Notes under the pieces: generated by a model | The model's input: only the letters and a program-made list of their open reading frames with translations | Told to the model about the DNA's origin: nothing | Database searches by the model: none | Program-made: the position numbers and the translations under genes | Source: Vibrio xiamenensis | GTDB taxonomy: Bacteria > Pseudomonadota > Gammaproteobacteria > Enterobacterales > Vibrionaceae | DNA: 64,000 nucleotides | Reading direction: 5' to 3' | Assembly: GCF_900100015.1 (NCBI RefSeq) | Contig: NZ_FNDD01000027.1 | Location: forward strand, 17,769-81,768 | Shown here: positions 17,735-26,394 of the stretch, one piece after another | Numbering within the stretch: position 1 is the stretch's first letter | Layout of the letters: each line of letters opens with the position of its first letter

Positions 17735-18772
17735 TTAAACTCCTTCAGGAACAACTAGACTGCCAGCAGCAATATCTGCGATGAAATCTAACTTATGCAA
17801 TAGTTGAACCATGCCTTCTACATCTAACCGTTCTGTATTGTGTGAGTTATAATCTTCTACCAAGGATAAATCTTTATCCCCTTCCTCATGATACTTAGAA
17901 TAATTAAGATCACGATTGTCAGAAGGGACGCGATAATAATCACCTTGGTCTTCTGCTACAAACATTTCCTCTCGGCTACACAATGCCTCAAATAACTTTT
18001 CTCCATGGCGCGTCCCTATAACGTTAACTTGGTGGTCAGGCCTATTAGTAATTTGAAGCAACGCTTTCACCAAGACATCAATTGTGGCTGCTGGTGCCTT
18101 TTGGACAAAAATATCGCCGTTGGTTCCATGCTCAAAAGCATGTAAAACCAAATCTACAGCGTCATTTAACGTCATCATAAAACGAGTCATATTAGGATCG
18201 GTTATGGTAATAGGCTGACCGCTAATAATTTGGCGCAAAAAGAGTGGGATAACGGAACCACGAGAAGCCATAACATTACCGTAGCGGGTGGCAGATATAA
18301 CCGTCTTTTCAGGATCGACATTACGAGACTTGGCGACAATAACCTTTTCCATCATAGCTTTAGATATACCCATAGCATTGATTGGGTATACCGCTTTGTC
18401 AGTACTTAAACAGACGATTCGCTTAACTTCATTTTGGATTGCCGCTTCCAATACGTTTTCTGTTCCGAGAACATTGGTCTTCACAGCTTCCATTGGATGA
18501 AACTCACAAGAGGGAACCTGCTTTAATGCGGCTGCATGGTAGATATAATCCACACCACGAGTAGCATTTAAAATACTTTGGTAGTCACGGACGTCGCCAA
18601 TATAGAATTTTAGCTTACTGTTATTGTATTTTTTTCGCATGTCATCTTGTTTTTTCTCGTCTCGGGAAAAAATGCGAATTTCTTTAATATTCGTATCCAA
18701 AAAACGATCTAACACTGCGTTACCAAACGAACCGGTTCCACCTGTTATCAATAATATTTTGTTATTAAACAT
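17735..18772 (-). CDS. wbjB: UDP-GlcNAc 4,6-dehydratase/5-epimerase (CapE/WbjB/FnlA)
   Basis: Soluble SDR that makes the UDP-6-deoxy-4-keto sugar of L-arabino configuration, the first step to UDP-L-FucNAc. The 345 residues show TGGTGSFGNAVL (about 9-20), DVRDY, HAAALKQVPSCEF and STDKAVYPINAMGISKAMMEK, where Met and Lys occupy the active-site YxxxK positions, as in CapE/FlaA1 relatives. With the next two genes it forms a complete three-step module. It starts 9 bp after the end of the upstream glycosyltransferase gene. Confidence 0.92.
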   Translation of the reverse strand: MFNNKILLITGGTGSFGNAVLDRFLDTNIKEIRIFSRDEKKQDDMRKKYNNSKLKFYIGDVRDYQSILNATRGVDYIYHAAALKQVPSCEFHPMEAVKTNVLGTENVLEAAIQNEVKRIVCLSTDKAVYPINAMGISKAMMEKVIVAKSRNVDPEKTVISATRYGNVMASRGSVIPLFLRQIISGQPITITDPNMTRFMMTLNDAVDLVLHAFEHGTNGDIFVQKAPAATIDVLVKALLQITNRPDHQVNVIGTRHGEKLFEALCSREEMFVAEDQGDYYRVPSDNRDLNYSKYHEEGDKDLSLVEDYNSHNTERLDVEGMVQLLHKLDFIADIAAGSLVVPEGV

Positions 18773-18780
18773 AATGAGCC

Positions 18781-19875
18781 TTAGTTAATAATTTCCCAAT
18801 AATGCAATGCTCGTTGCTTAGGTGTTGGGATTGATTCAGAGATACTTCTTCCGCGCTCTAGACGCTCAGAAGAAAAAACTTTATTTTCAAAAGAATCATA
18901 TATTTTTTCTGCAATATCATATGCATCTGTTGCATCGAAATATACGGCAACGTCCGTACATACTTCAGTTACAAATGGATAGTCTGCAGCAATTACAGGA
19001 ACTGACATCTTCATGGCTTCTAGTGGGGCTGCAGAAAAACACTCAAGCATACTAGGAAATATTAGAGCATCAATATTATGGTAAAAATCTGGACATTGGT
19101 CTATTGTCAGTTCACCCACACTATGAAAATTTTTCCTATCAATAAAATCAAGAGTCTGCATTTCCTCGGCTGTTAATGTAAAGACAAAATTCACTTTGAA
19201 GTTAAACTTTTCACTTAATATGTCACTAACAGCTCCCAATATATCGAGATTTTTATGCGTATAATTTCTACCGACAAATCCTAATATTGGAGCATCCTCA
19301 TCTAATATAGGAAAATCACAAATTATAGAGGGAGCACCCCCATCAAAATAGCTACTCACTGTATTAGAAACGACATGAATCTTATTATTAAATCCTTTCG
19401 ATACTAACGCTTTTTTTATATGTTCATGTTCTACAACTAACACTTCATAATTTTTAAACAATAATTCTTGGATTTTATATTTTATTTTATTTTTAACTCT
19501 ATTTAAAAAACTTAACTTATCATAGGCATCATTTTTCGAATAAGCGATCCATGGTTGTGCAAAACCGACAATAATTCGCTTTGCTGGAAGCCTATAATAT
19601 ATTGGACCAAAGACTACAAAACAAGTATTGTATTCTGATCCAGATGGAATTTTTCCTTTACGAAAAGCACCAAAAAAATCTTCGACGTAATACCTTTTGA
19701 AACAAGATGTATCGACTCCAAGCTTTGCCAGTTCACTATCTATACGACTTGAAACGAGTAAATCGGTATTCTCCTTCGAGATTATATCACTTTGTGAAAT
19801 CTCTTGAATAAATGAGATCGCTACTTGAACGCCACCGCCTGCATGAAGATTACCAGCGAAAATTAAATTACTCAT
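18781..19875 (-). CDS. glycosyltransferase family 4 (GT-B), O-antigen
   Basis: A 364-residue GT-B protein. The N-terminal NLHAGGGVQVAISF motif is typical of retaining GT4 enzymes. The C-terminal half holds GFVGRNYTHKNLDIL and the donor-site motif PSMLECFSAAPLEAMKMSVPVIA, with the E-x7-E pattern. It works on the cytoplasmic face, adding one sugar to the lipid-linked O unit. Donor and linkage cannot be read from the sequence. It sits where P. aeruginosa O11 has WbjA, immediately before the L-FucNAc module. AT-rich. Confidence 0.82.
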   Translation of the reverse strand: MSNLIFAGNLHAGGGVQVAISFIQEISQSDIISKENTDLLVSSRIDSELAKLGVDTSCFKRYYVEDFFGAFRKGKIPSGSEYNTCFVVFGPIYYRLPAKRIIVGFAQPWIAYSKNDAYDKLSFLNRVKNKIKYKIQELLFKNYEVLVVEHEHIKKALVSKGFNNKIHVVSNTVSSYFDGGAPSIICDFPILDEDAPILGFVGRNYTHKNLDILGAVSDILSEKFNFKVNFVFTLTAEEMQTLDFIDRKNFHSVGELTIDQCPDFYHNIDALIFPSMLECFSAAPLEAMKMSVPVIAADYPFVTEVCTDVAVYFDATDAYDIAEKIYDSFENKVFSSERLERGRSISESIPTPKQRALHYWEIIN

Positions 19876-19885
19876 GATAGTGTTC

Positions 19886-21091
19886 TCAAATATGTACTTT
19901 TCGAAATAAAAGAATCGTGAAGAAAAGAGTTACCGGATAAACGAAAAAATATGGAAAATCAACAAAAAAGAAATTACCAAAGAACATAAAAAAAAGTCCT
20001 TTGCAACAAACTGCAATGATCAAAAGATACCTTGTGTTTCGTATTGCTTTCCTATAAAAAAACTGAATAAATAAACCTATCAAAAAAGAATATATAAACA
20101 CTCCTAATAACTTCAGGTCATGATAGAAAAAATAAAGGTAGGTTTTGGCATTAAAAAAAGACGACTCTTCCATTACAATATGGAAATTATTCAGTTCATA
20201 ATCTGAAGAATACGGAAATCTTAGTAAGAACTTAAGAGAAGACCATATGTATGTCTCATGAAAACTACTATTTACAAGTTTATTAACATTTTCAAAATTA
20301 TATGCAGTATAAGTGTAAAAAATACTAAATACAGTACCCCACTTTCCAGAAAACTGTGAAAAAACAGCACTATTATCTGACAATCTAGACATTGTCATAA
20401 GAACAACAGACAACAATATGATAGCTATTATAAAAAAGAACCTAATTCTATGACGTGGACGACCAATATAAAATAAAAAAACAACTCCTGCCAAATACTG
20501 TGTTAATTCATCTCGAGAAACTTTATATAATGCAATAGTAATTATTGTATATAAAGAATAAAAAACTATGACTGTAATTCTTCTGCGAGTTAATACAGCA
20601 GAAAACATTAATTCAAAAAAATAGCAGATCCCAATGATAGGAGTTAGTAAATCAATATAATGTAAACCAGTAATACCTGGTGGAACTAATTCTTTTATAT
20701 CAATACCTAGTCCTGTATGAAGTATTGTCGGAGATAATATATGAGATTTAAATCTCATAATAAATACAAATACAGAACACAACGCAAGAAAATCGATCGT
20801 TAGCCTATATTTTTTAGTTATATATATTTTCCTAATATCGTACTTTCCGACAGAGGGGAATACATATGCAGGCAATAAAATAGAGAGCCCTCCTACCCAC
20901 ATTACTACATGGGTAGCAATAGACCAATGAGTTTGGAGTTCACGGTTAAACCAAGGTTCATATGAAGATATAGCTACTAATAAAAACCATAGACTGGAAG
21001 CCAATATAAGTGGATGGTTTATATTTTTTAAAATAAATCGCCCACTTATAAGTATAATAAATGAAGCAAAAAGATATATAAAGCTTAACAC
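19886..21091 (-). CDS. wzy: O-antigen polymerase Wzy-like membrane protein
   Basis: A 401-residue, highly hydrophobic protein with about ten to eleven predicted membrane spans and a larger polar loop near residues 260-310, the general plan of Wzy. Wzy proteins share little sequence, so the call rests on topology, on being the only such protein in the cluster besides the flippase, and on its position. It would polymerise O units on the periplasmic side, with Wzz setting length. The coding sequence contains a T8 run (19988-19995 region, read as A8 on the plus strand) and is very AT-rich. Confidence 0.72.
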   Translation of the reverse strand: MLSFIYLFASFIILISGRFILKNINHPLILASSLWFLLVAISSYEPWFNRELQTHWSIATHVVMWVGGLSILLPAYVFPSVGKYDIRKIYITKKYRLTIDFLALCSVFVFIMRFKSHILSPTILHTGLGIDIKELVPPGITGLHYIDLLTPIIGICYFFELMFSAVLTRRRITVIVFYSLYTIITIALYKVSRDELTQYLAGVVFLFYIGRPRHRIRFFFIIAIILLSVVLMTMSRLSDNSAVFSQFSGKWGTVFSIFYTYTAYNFENVNKLVNSSFHETYIWSSLKFLLRFPYSSDYELNNFHIVMEESSFFNAKTYLYFFYHDLKLLGVFIYSFLIGLFIQFFYRKAIRNTRYLLIIAVCCKGLFFMFFGNFFFVDFPYFFVYPVTLFFTILLFRKVHI

Positions 21092-22266
21092 TTTTCACTC
21101 CATTTTTTATTAAAAACGATAATTAACATATAGAATAGTAACAAAATATAGCCAGATAACGTCTTAATCCAAACAACTGACTCCAAAGAATCATTTGTAG
21201 CAAAAAACAGAAGAGACATATATGTAAACAATGAAGCTATCAAAGAAAAAACTAGAAATCTCCTTAAATCTAACGCGTTAATAACGTGATAGAGAATAGC
21301 TGTAATTGAATACGGAATAACACCTAACGACGCTATTACCATTAATGGATAGAGATTCTCATACTTAGTATATGGTAAGAGAAAATACATAAGTGTATTT
21401 GCTAAAACAATGGAAAATAAAGAACCAAAGAAAACGATACTTTTCTCTTTAAGAAAAAATATTCGGTTTTTTTCAATTACTTGAATAACAACTTTTGGAA
21501 AAATTAGTTCTGTAAGTATAGATGGAACGGTAAATAAAGAGGCAAATATAAACATAACAACACTGTATTCCCCAAGAGCCATTCTATCAAATTTTTCTTC
21601 AACATATAATCTATCAACCACAAGAAACGAGTAGTTTAAAATAGAAACAAAAAATAGCATCCTAGATGTAGAGAACATTCTCCCCATAATCACAGTCCTC
21701 AAATATTTTGAAGAAGGAAAATGAAAGTCCCTAGTAACAATTGGAATAGCAAAGTAACCGAATGCCATAAGAAACGACAAAGGGTACACTATCAAAAATG
21801 CTTTAAAAGAATAAAAAACTGAACATAAGGAGATACAAAGAGGTAAAAAATAACATTTGAGCAATAAAATATTTACTATTTCCAATCGCCCAGTAGCTCT
21901 ATGATAAGCTTTTATAATATTTATATAAGAAAGAAAAAGCCCGACTACAGTAAAACTTAATAAGACCTTATTATCATCATTATATATAAATAATAAAACA
22001 AAAAATAAAAAGCTTACAATAGTCATAACACAAAGTGATACGAATAAGTAACTTCCTTTAATTTTTTCATTTCTTGTTACAGGAAGATATCTATCAAGAG
22101 AGAAACGTGTACCTAGATGAGTATAATCTAAGCCCTGAAGCCATACCTTAGCGAGAGCAATATCACCAAGAGTTTTAGCAGGGAGATGGTACATGAAAAC
22201 TAAATTCAGAAGTATATTTACCCCTTGAATTCCATAGTTAACAGCAATATAGAATAACTTACTCAC
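21085..22266 (-). CDS. wzx: O-unit flippase Wzx-like membrane protein
   Basis: A 393-residue integral membrane protein with about twelve hydrophobic helices evenly spaced, the plan of the polysaccharide transporter/Wzx (MOP) family. It starts MSKLFYIAVNYGIQGVNILL, the amphipathic first helix common in Wzx. It would move the undecaprenyl-linked O unit across the inner membrane. The gene overlaps the glycosyltransferase gene before it by 8 bp and the polymerase gene after it by 7 bp, so the three are probably co-translated. Strongly AT-rich. Confidence 0.75.
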   Translation of the reverse strand: MSKLFYIAVNYGIQGVNILLNLVFMYHLPAKTLGDIALAKVWLQGLDYTHLGTRFSLDRYLPVTRNEKIKGSYLFVSLCVMTIVSFLFFVLLFIYNDDNKVLLSFTVVGLFLSYINIIKAYHRATGRLEIVNILLLKCYFLPLCISLCSVFYSFKAFLIVYPLSFLMAFGYFAIPIVTRDFHFPSSKYLRTVIMGRMFSTSRMLFFVSILNYSFLVVDRLYVEEKFDRMALGEYSVVMFIFASLFTVPSILTELIFPKVVIQVIEKNRIFFLKEKSIVFFGSLFSIVLANTLMYFLLPYTKYENLYPLMVIASLGVIPYSITAILYHVINALDLRRFLVFSLIASLFTYMSLLFFATNDSLESVVWIKTLSGYILLLFYMLIIVFNKKWSEKC

Positions 22267-23830
22267 TTCGAGCTCTTTTCACATCATCGATAACTTTATT
22301 ATAAAAGTCATCTTTCATATTAATTCCAGACTGTATGTTATTGCCCATCTCTTTATATTTTAATCTAAATAAAGAATTGTAATCATCACCAGGGCGAATT
22401 TGTCGTTTCGGTAATACATCCGAATGGTATAAATTATTAAAACTATGATAAAGCACTATATGTGCTCGTTTAATTTTATCATGATCTAGTGGTTCAATAT
22501 TTGTAATATCATCGAGAACTCGATAATATTCCTCTACATCATTGGGTTCGATGCAAATACCAAAACCATAATAATAACCTTTACCGGCTGTTACTGCAGG
22601 AATTCCAGCGCAACTAAATTCTATACCTGCAGTTCCTTTGGCGGTCACGATATAATCTGCCGAATCAATTATTGAAGCACTACTATAATCAGAAGGAAGT
22701 ATGACAATACGATTTAAATTATTTTGTTCTATAATTGTCTCTACTCCCCCCTTTTCCCCCCACATATAAGAACTAGGGTGTGATTTTACAAAGCAGTTAA
22801 TATTTTCATTACCATTTAATCTTATAAGCGTCTTTTCAAGAAAATCATAATAATCTAAAAAAAGAATTCCCTCTCCAACATGTGGGGCATCAGAAAATGC
22901 ATGAGCCATAACAAAGACATTTTTTTTATCTTTATCAAGCTTATTCGTTATCTTTAACGTCTCCTCTCTTGAATATTTCTTTTTGTCTTTATAGGCATTT
23001 ATTACATCAACCTGATCGTTGATACCTAATACTCTTGACATGAAGTATTTTTTTTCATTCTCCATATCACTATTTTTCAAAAAATAATCGAAATCGTCAT
23101 TTTTTATTTTCAAAAAATGCTCATTTATATTTCCATCTGGTGTGTATAATTTATATACATCCATATCTTTCAATAAAACAATACCACCATGATGATGTAT
23201 TTGCCGACACATCATTCCGTACTCAGAGTATACGTTATGGCTTGTTACTAGAATAGATGCATTGTTTTTTTGAATTATTTTCTTATTTGAGTAATAAAAA
23301 CAAAAAGCTCTAAATATGATTCTTCCGTGTGTGAAAATATTTAACTTTTTGATACTATAGCTATTAGGAATATTTCTAACTAGAGAATCATATATTAAAT
23401 CACCTACCTGTAAGTTATTTATAGAGTAATTTACAAGTCTCTCACCAGTTTTATTAACGAAAACTACAATCAAAGTTTTCACTATCGCCGGAAAAACAAT
23501 ATTTGGATTAACGTAGTTTCTCCACCAATTGTAAAATTCTTCGATCTTAAAAGACTTATATATTGGTATGACATTACTAGTTCTATCCACTAGCCCTCTG
23601 ACGAACACTTTTATTGGCAATCCTGTTGCAACTTGTGCGGCTTTTGCTAATCGTGCTTTTTCTACAATACTCGTAGGTGAATCCAAAAAACCTTCAATCA
23701 GAATTGAACCAACACTGTCAGGCCGAGATAAGTCACTCCACTGTTGAGAATTCAACTTGATAAAATTACTTTCTTCTTCTGATAAATAATATTTATTGAA
23801 TAATTTTTTTACCCTGTTAAAAAAACTCAT
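22259..23830 (-). CDS. putative glycosyltransferase, capsule-synthesis (KpsS-like) type
   Basis: 523 residues, soluble. The N-terminal ~200 residues were not recognised. The C-terminal half looks like a GT-B donor domain as in KpsS/LipB-type capsule proteins: FVMAHAFSDAPH, CFVKSHPSSYMWG, ILPSDYSSASIIDSADYIVTA and the GTAGIEFSCAGIPAVTAG motif. It sits directly after the CMP-legionaminate genes and before wzx, so a role as the nonulosonic acid transferase is attractive but is only inference. The gene has an A8 run at KKN (22920-22927 region) and a G6-A4-G6 stretch near 22746-22761. Confidence 0.55.
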   Translation of the reverse strand: MSFFNRVKKLFNKYYLSEEESNFIKLNSQQWSDLSRPDSVGSILIEGFLDSPTSIVEKARLAKAAQVATGLPIKVFVRGLVDRTSNVIPIYKSFKIEEFYNWWRNYVNPNIVFPAIVKTLIVVFVNKTGERLVNYSINNLQVGDLIYDSLVRNIPNSYSIKKLNIFTHGRIIFRAFCFYYSNKKIIQKNNASILVTSHNVYSEYGMMCRQIHHHGGIVLLKDMDVYKLYTPDGNINEHFLKIKNDDFDYFLKNSDMENEKKYFMSRVLGINDQVDVINAYKDKKKYSREETLKITNKLDKDKKNVFVMAHAFSDAPHVGEGILFLDYYDFLEKTLIRLNGNENINCFVKSHPSSYMWGEKGGVETIIEQNNLNRIVILPSDYSSASIIDSADYIVTAKGTAGIEFSCAGIPAVTAGKGYYYGFGICIEPNDVEEYYRVLDDITNIEPLDHDKIKRAHIVLYHSFNNLYHSDVLPKRQIRPGDDYNSLFRLKYKEMGNNIQSGINMKDDFYNKVIDDVKRARSE

Positions 23831-23931
23831 ACTAAACCTAAAAATAAATAAACCGTAAAAATAGCCATGTAAATCAAAAAATAAAATACTAATAGAGATA
23901 AAATATTAGCATGCTTAATTTTTAATACGAG

Positions 23932-24702
23932 CTATAAACTAAATCCGTCATCAACAATGATATTTTGAGCCGTAACATAACGTGAATTTTCAGATAATAA
24001 GAAAAGTACAGAACCGATAATTTCATTGACATCTAGCATACCAGCACCGTGAGTTCGCTTCCTATATGCATCCAAAAAATCATTTGGTTGATTATCAAAA
24101 ATGCCACCTGGACTAACGCAATTAATACGAAAACGACTGTCATTTACGTACGAAACAACATATTTATTAAGGTGAAGGATAGCAGACTTGATCGCTGCAT
24201 ATTCAACAGGCATAGTCATCGATGTATTATCATAAATTTCAAACTTTGGAGCTATAACACCATAAATTGAAGAAATATTAACTAGAGAAAATGGGGTTTG
24301 ATGTTTATCAAAATATGAAGCACATTGCTGAGTAAACAAAAATGCACTACCTAGATGCAAAGATAAATTTTCATTAAAACTTTCTAAACTCACATCAAAA
24401 AAATGTTTACCATAAGTTTTATTCCTTGGATAAGTCGTATTAACTGCACCATCAATTATAATATCTGATTGAGAAAAAAAACTTTTTATGCTTTCTTCAT
24501 TAGTGACATTTAATTCACTACATATAAGTTGCTTCTGGTTAAGATCAACACCAAGTTCGCTTAATCGAGATGTCATAACGGTTAAATCAATATCAACGGC
24601 GATGACCTTCACATCACTCTTTAGTAAAGCAGAGACTAACCTTGATCCCAAAAGCCCACCAGCACCAGCCACTAAGATAGTTTTATTCTTTAAGTCTTCC
24701 AT
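23932..24702 (-). CDS. ptmA: SDR oxidoreductase, PtmA-like (legionaminate cluster)
   Basis: A 256-residue short-chain dehydrogenase with VAGAGGLLGSRL for cofactor binding, a DGAVNTTYP element, the NISSIYG strand with catalytic Ser, and YAAIKSA carrying the Tyr-x3-Lys pair. Proteins like it (PtmA of Campylobacter) accompany legionaminic acid genes. Its exact step is not settled by the sequence. It overlaps the cytidylyltransferase gene by 1 bp, showing they belong together. A 101-bp AT-rich gap separates it from the next gene. Confidence 0.72.
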   Translation of the reverse strand: MEDLKNKTILVAGAGGLLGSRLVSALLKSDVKVIAVDIDLTVMTSRLSELGVDLNQKQLICSELNVTNEESIKSFFSQSDIIIDGAVNTTYPRNKTYGKHFFDVSLESFNENLSLHLGSAFLFTQQCASYFDKHQTPFSLVNISSIYGVIAPKFEIYDNTSMTMPVEYAAIKSAILHLNKYVVSYVNDSRFRINCVSPGGIFDNQPNDFLDAYRKRTHGAGMLDVNEIIGSVLFLLSENSRYVTAQNIIVDDGFSL

Positions 24703-25391
24703 TATTTATGTTCCTGGATAAGTACCTGTGCTAATTTGAAATCGTATATGTCATCAATATCTACAGCTCGCTCTTTTGGTATCTCAATGCTGGTAACATT
24801 GCCAGAAAAAATACCGTACTGATTCAATACAAAGGTTGGAGTCGTGACATATACAACTGTGGTAATATCGAATACATTTGGAGCATCCTGCCTACGAGTA
24901 ACTTCGTCACTAGGCTGATTCACCAATTCAACCAATCCAGAATCAGTTTGCTTTACCATATTGAAGTATGGACTTCTGCTGGCAGGTGTAACAGAAATAC
25001 ATATATCCGCATCAACAACAGTTAACTTACGTATTGCATTCTCAACATCTTCCACACTTCTTAATGGACTCGTTGCAGGAAGACTAATGAATCTATCGAA
25101 TAAGCCATAATTCTCTTGAACCCATGTTACTGCGTGGCGCCAAGATAACCACTCTGGGCTTGTATCATTTGCCAACTCGTCAGGGCGTTCGATGACAATT
25201 GCGCCACCTGAACGAGCTACTTCTGCTATTTGGATATCATCTGTCGAAACAAATACTTTCTCAATGGAAGGGCAGGCTAGAGCTGTATCGATTGAATATT
25301 GTAATAATGGCTTCCCTGCGAGGGGCTTAATATTCTTTCCTGGTAAACCTTTGGAACCGCCACGCGCAAAAATAAAAGCATAATTTTTCAT
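24702..25391 (-). CDS. legF: CMP-legionaminate synthetase (acylneuraminate cytidylyltransferase family)
   Basis: Couples CTP to a nonulosonic acid, giving the CMP-activated donor. The 229 residues show the family's N-terminal nucleotide loop FARGGSKGLPGKNIKPLAGKPL, then STDD, RP-ELANDTSPEW, and LPATSPLRSVEDVENAI. Specificity for legionaminic rather than neuraminic acid is inferred from the surrounding LegB/LegC genes. It ends 1 bp into the start of the SDR gene and begins 7 bp after the oxidoreductase gene. Confidence 0.85.
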   Translation of the reverse strand: MKNYAFIFARGGSKGLPGKNIKPLAGKPLLQYSIDTALACPSIEKVFVSTDDIQIAEVARSGGAIVIERPDELANDTSPEWLSWRHAVTWVQENYGLFDRFISLPATSPLRSVEDVENAIRKLTVVDADICISVTPASRSPYFNMVKQTDSGLVELVNQPSDEVTRRQDAPNVFDITTVVYVTTPTFVLNQYGIFSGNVTSIEIPKERAVDIDDIYDFKLAQVLIQEHK

Positions 25392-25398
25392 TAAATAT

Positions 25399-26394
25399 TT
25401 AACCTTCTGAAGAGCTAAAAATAGACATAATGGGAGAATTCTCTTTGATTTTCTCTATTAGCTCGACACTTTTTATTGCTTCGGAAATAGATACACATTG
25501 ATTAGGTTGTTTTTTAATATGTGCAATAAAGTCTAAAATCATTGCGGTATACATTTGGTTTTTATCCCAATCGGGTTGGCTGTAGAGAACTTCCTTTACT
25601 TCAGGAGTAATAAAATGGATTTCGTTGCTAATTAGATCCCATTCAATAACCCCTTTATTTCCAACAAAGCGACAACGTCTAAAAGCTTTTCGCTGCAAGA
25701 AATCAAGGTGAACATAAACAACAGCGTGGTCATCCGTGCGAAATAATAAGTCTGCTGTATCTTCTACATCTAAATCTAGCTCTTCCGTGCGACGCAATAT
25801 AGCATGCTCTAAATTCAAATTTCCGAGTAACCATTGTGTATAATCAAGTTCATGACTCAATTCCAACAAGGCTCCCCCCCCCAACTCTGAACGTGCAGAA
25901 ACGCTTTCCCGATAATCTTTACTCGGACGCCAATCAGGTAGGTATTGGCCAATTTCAACACTTGCGTGATAGATATGTCCAAGTTTTCCGGATTCAATGA
26001 CTTTCTTAACTTCAATAGAAGAGGGTAAATAACGTAAACAATAACCGATAGCAACTGGAGTCTGATATTTTTCTATTACCGACATCAACTGCTTTGCATC
26101 GTCTAACGAAGAGGTCACTGGTTTTTCAATAAGAGTTGGGATACCGGCTTGAATAAACCGCTCTGCATGTTTCATATGGAATGGCGCGGGTGATGCAACT
26201 ATCACCAATTGAACATGATTTCCTATGAGCGAATCTATTGAATCTACCAGACAGTCTGCGTTCTCTACTGAATCATGAGGAATACGACCACTCGAGGACA
26301 TTGCATAGATTTTCACATTGGGGAACAACTGCTTTAAATTTCGGCGATGGCGAGTAGCAATATTCCCTAGACCAATAACAGCAACACGATCCAT
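25399..26394 (-). CDS. Gfo/Idh/MocA family oxidoreductase containing a G9 tract
   Basis: A 331-residue NAD(P)-dependent sugar oxidoreductase. The N-terminal Rossmann motif is VIGLGNIATRHRRN (about 6-19), then the family's EKPVTSS lysine motif near residue 90, and GGGALLELSHELDY near 172-185. Such genes recur in Campylobacter-type legionaminate (ptm) clusters, but their step is not firmly known. Residues 172-174 are encoded by a run of nine G (plus-strand C9 at 25874-25882). Gain or loss of one G would run into a stop within about a dozen codons. The first base of its start codon is the last base of the nucleotidyltransferase gene's stop. Confidence 0.8.
   Translation of the reverse strand: MDRVAVIGLGNIATRHRRNLKQLFPNVKIYAMSSSGRIPHDSVENADCLVDSIDSLIGNHVQLVIVASPAPFHMKHAERFIQAGIPTLIEKPVTSSLDDAKQLMSVIEKYQTPVAIGYCLRYLPSSIEVKKVIESGKLGHIYHASVEIGQYLPDWRPSKDYRESVSARSELGGGALLELSHELDYTQWLLGNLNLEHAILRRTEELDLDVEDTADLLFRTDDHAVVYVHLDFLQRKAFRRCRFVGNKGVIEWDLISNEIHFITPEVKEVLYSQPDWDKNQMYTAMILDFIAHIKKQPNQCVSISEAIKSVELIEKIKENSPIMSIFSSSEG
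25874..25882 (-). repeat. homopolymer G9 tract within a coding region
   Basis: Nine consecutive C on the plus strand (G on the coding strand), read TTG GGG GGG GGA in frame. With G10 the frame reaches TGA, and with G8 it reaches TGA, both within roughly 10-12 codons. It is the longest G/C homopolymer I saw in the window. It is a candidate slipped-strand (phase-variation) site. Confidence 0.85.

Noticed and set aside
22746..22761. G6-A4-G6 stretch in the 523-residue gene as a second phase-variation site
   Set aside because: Runs of six are too short to expect frequent slippage; noted only in the gene entry.
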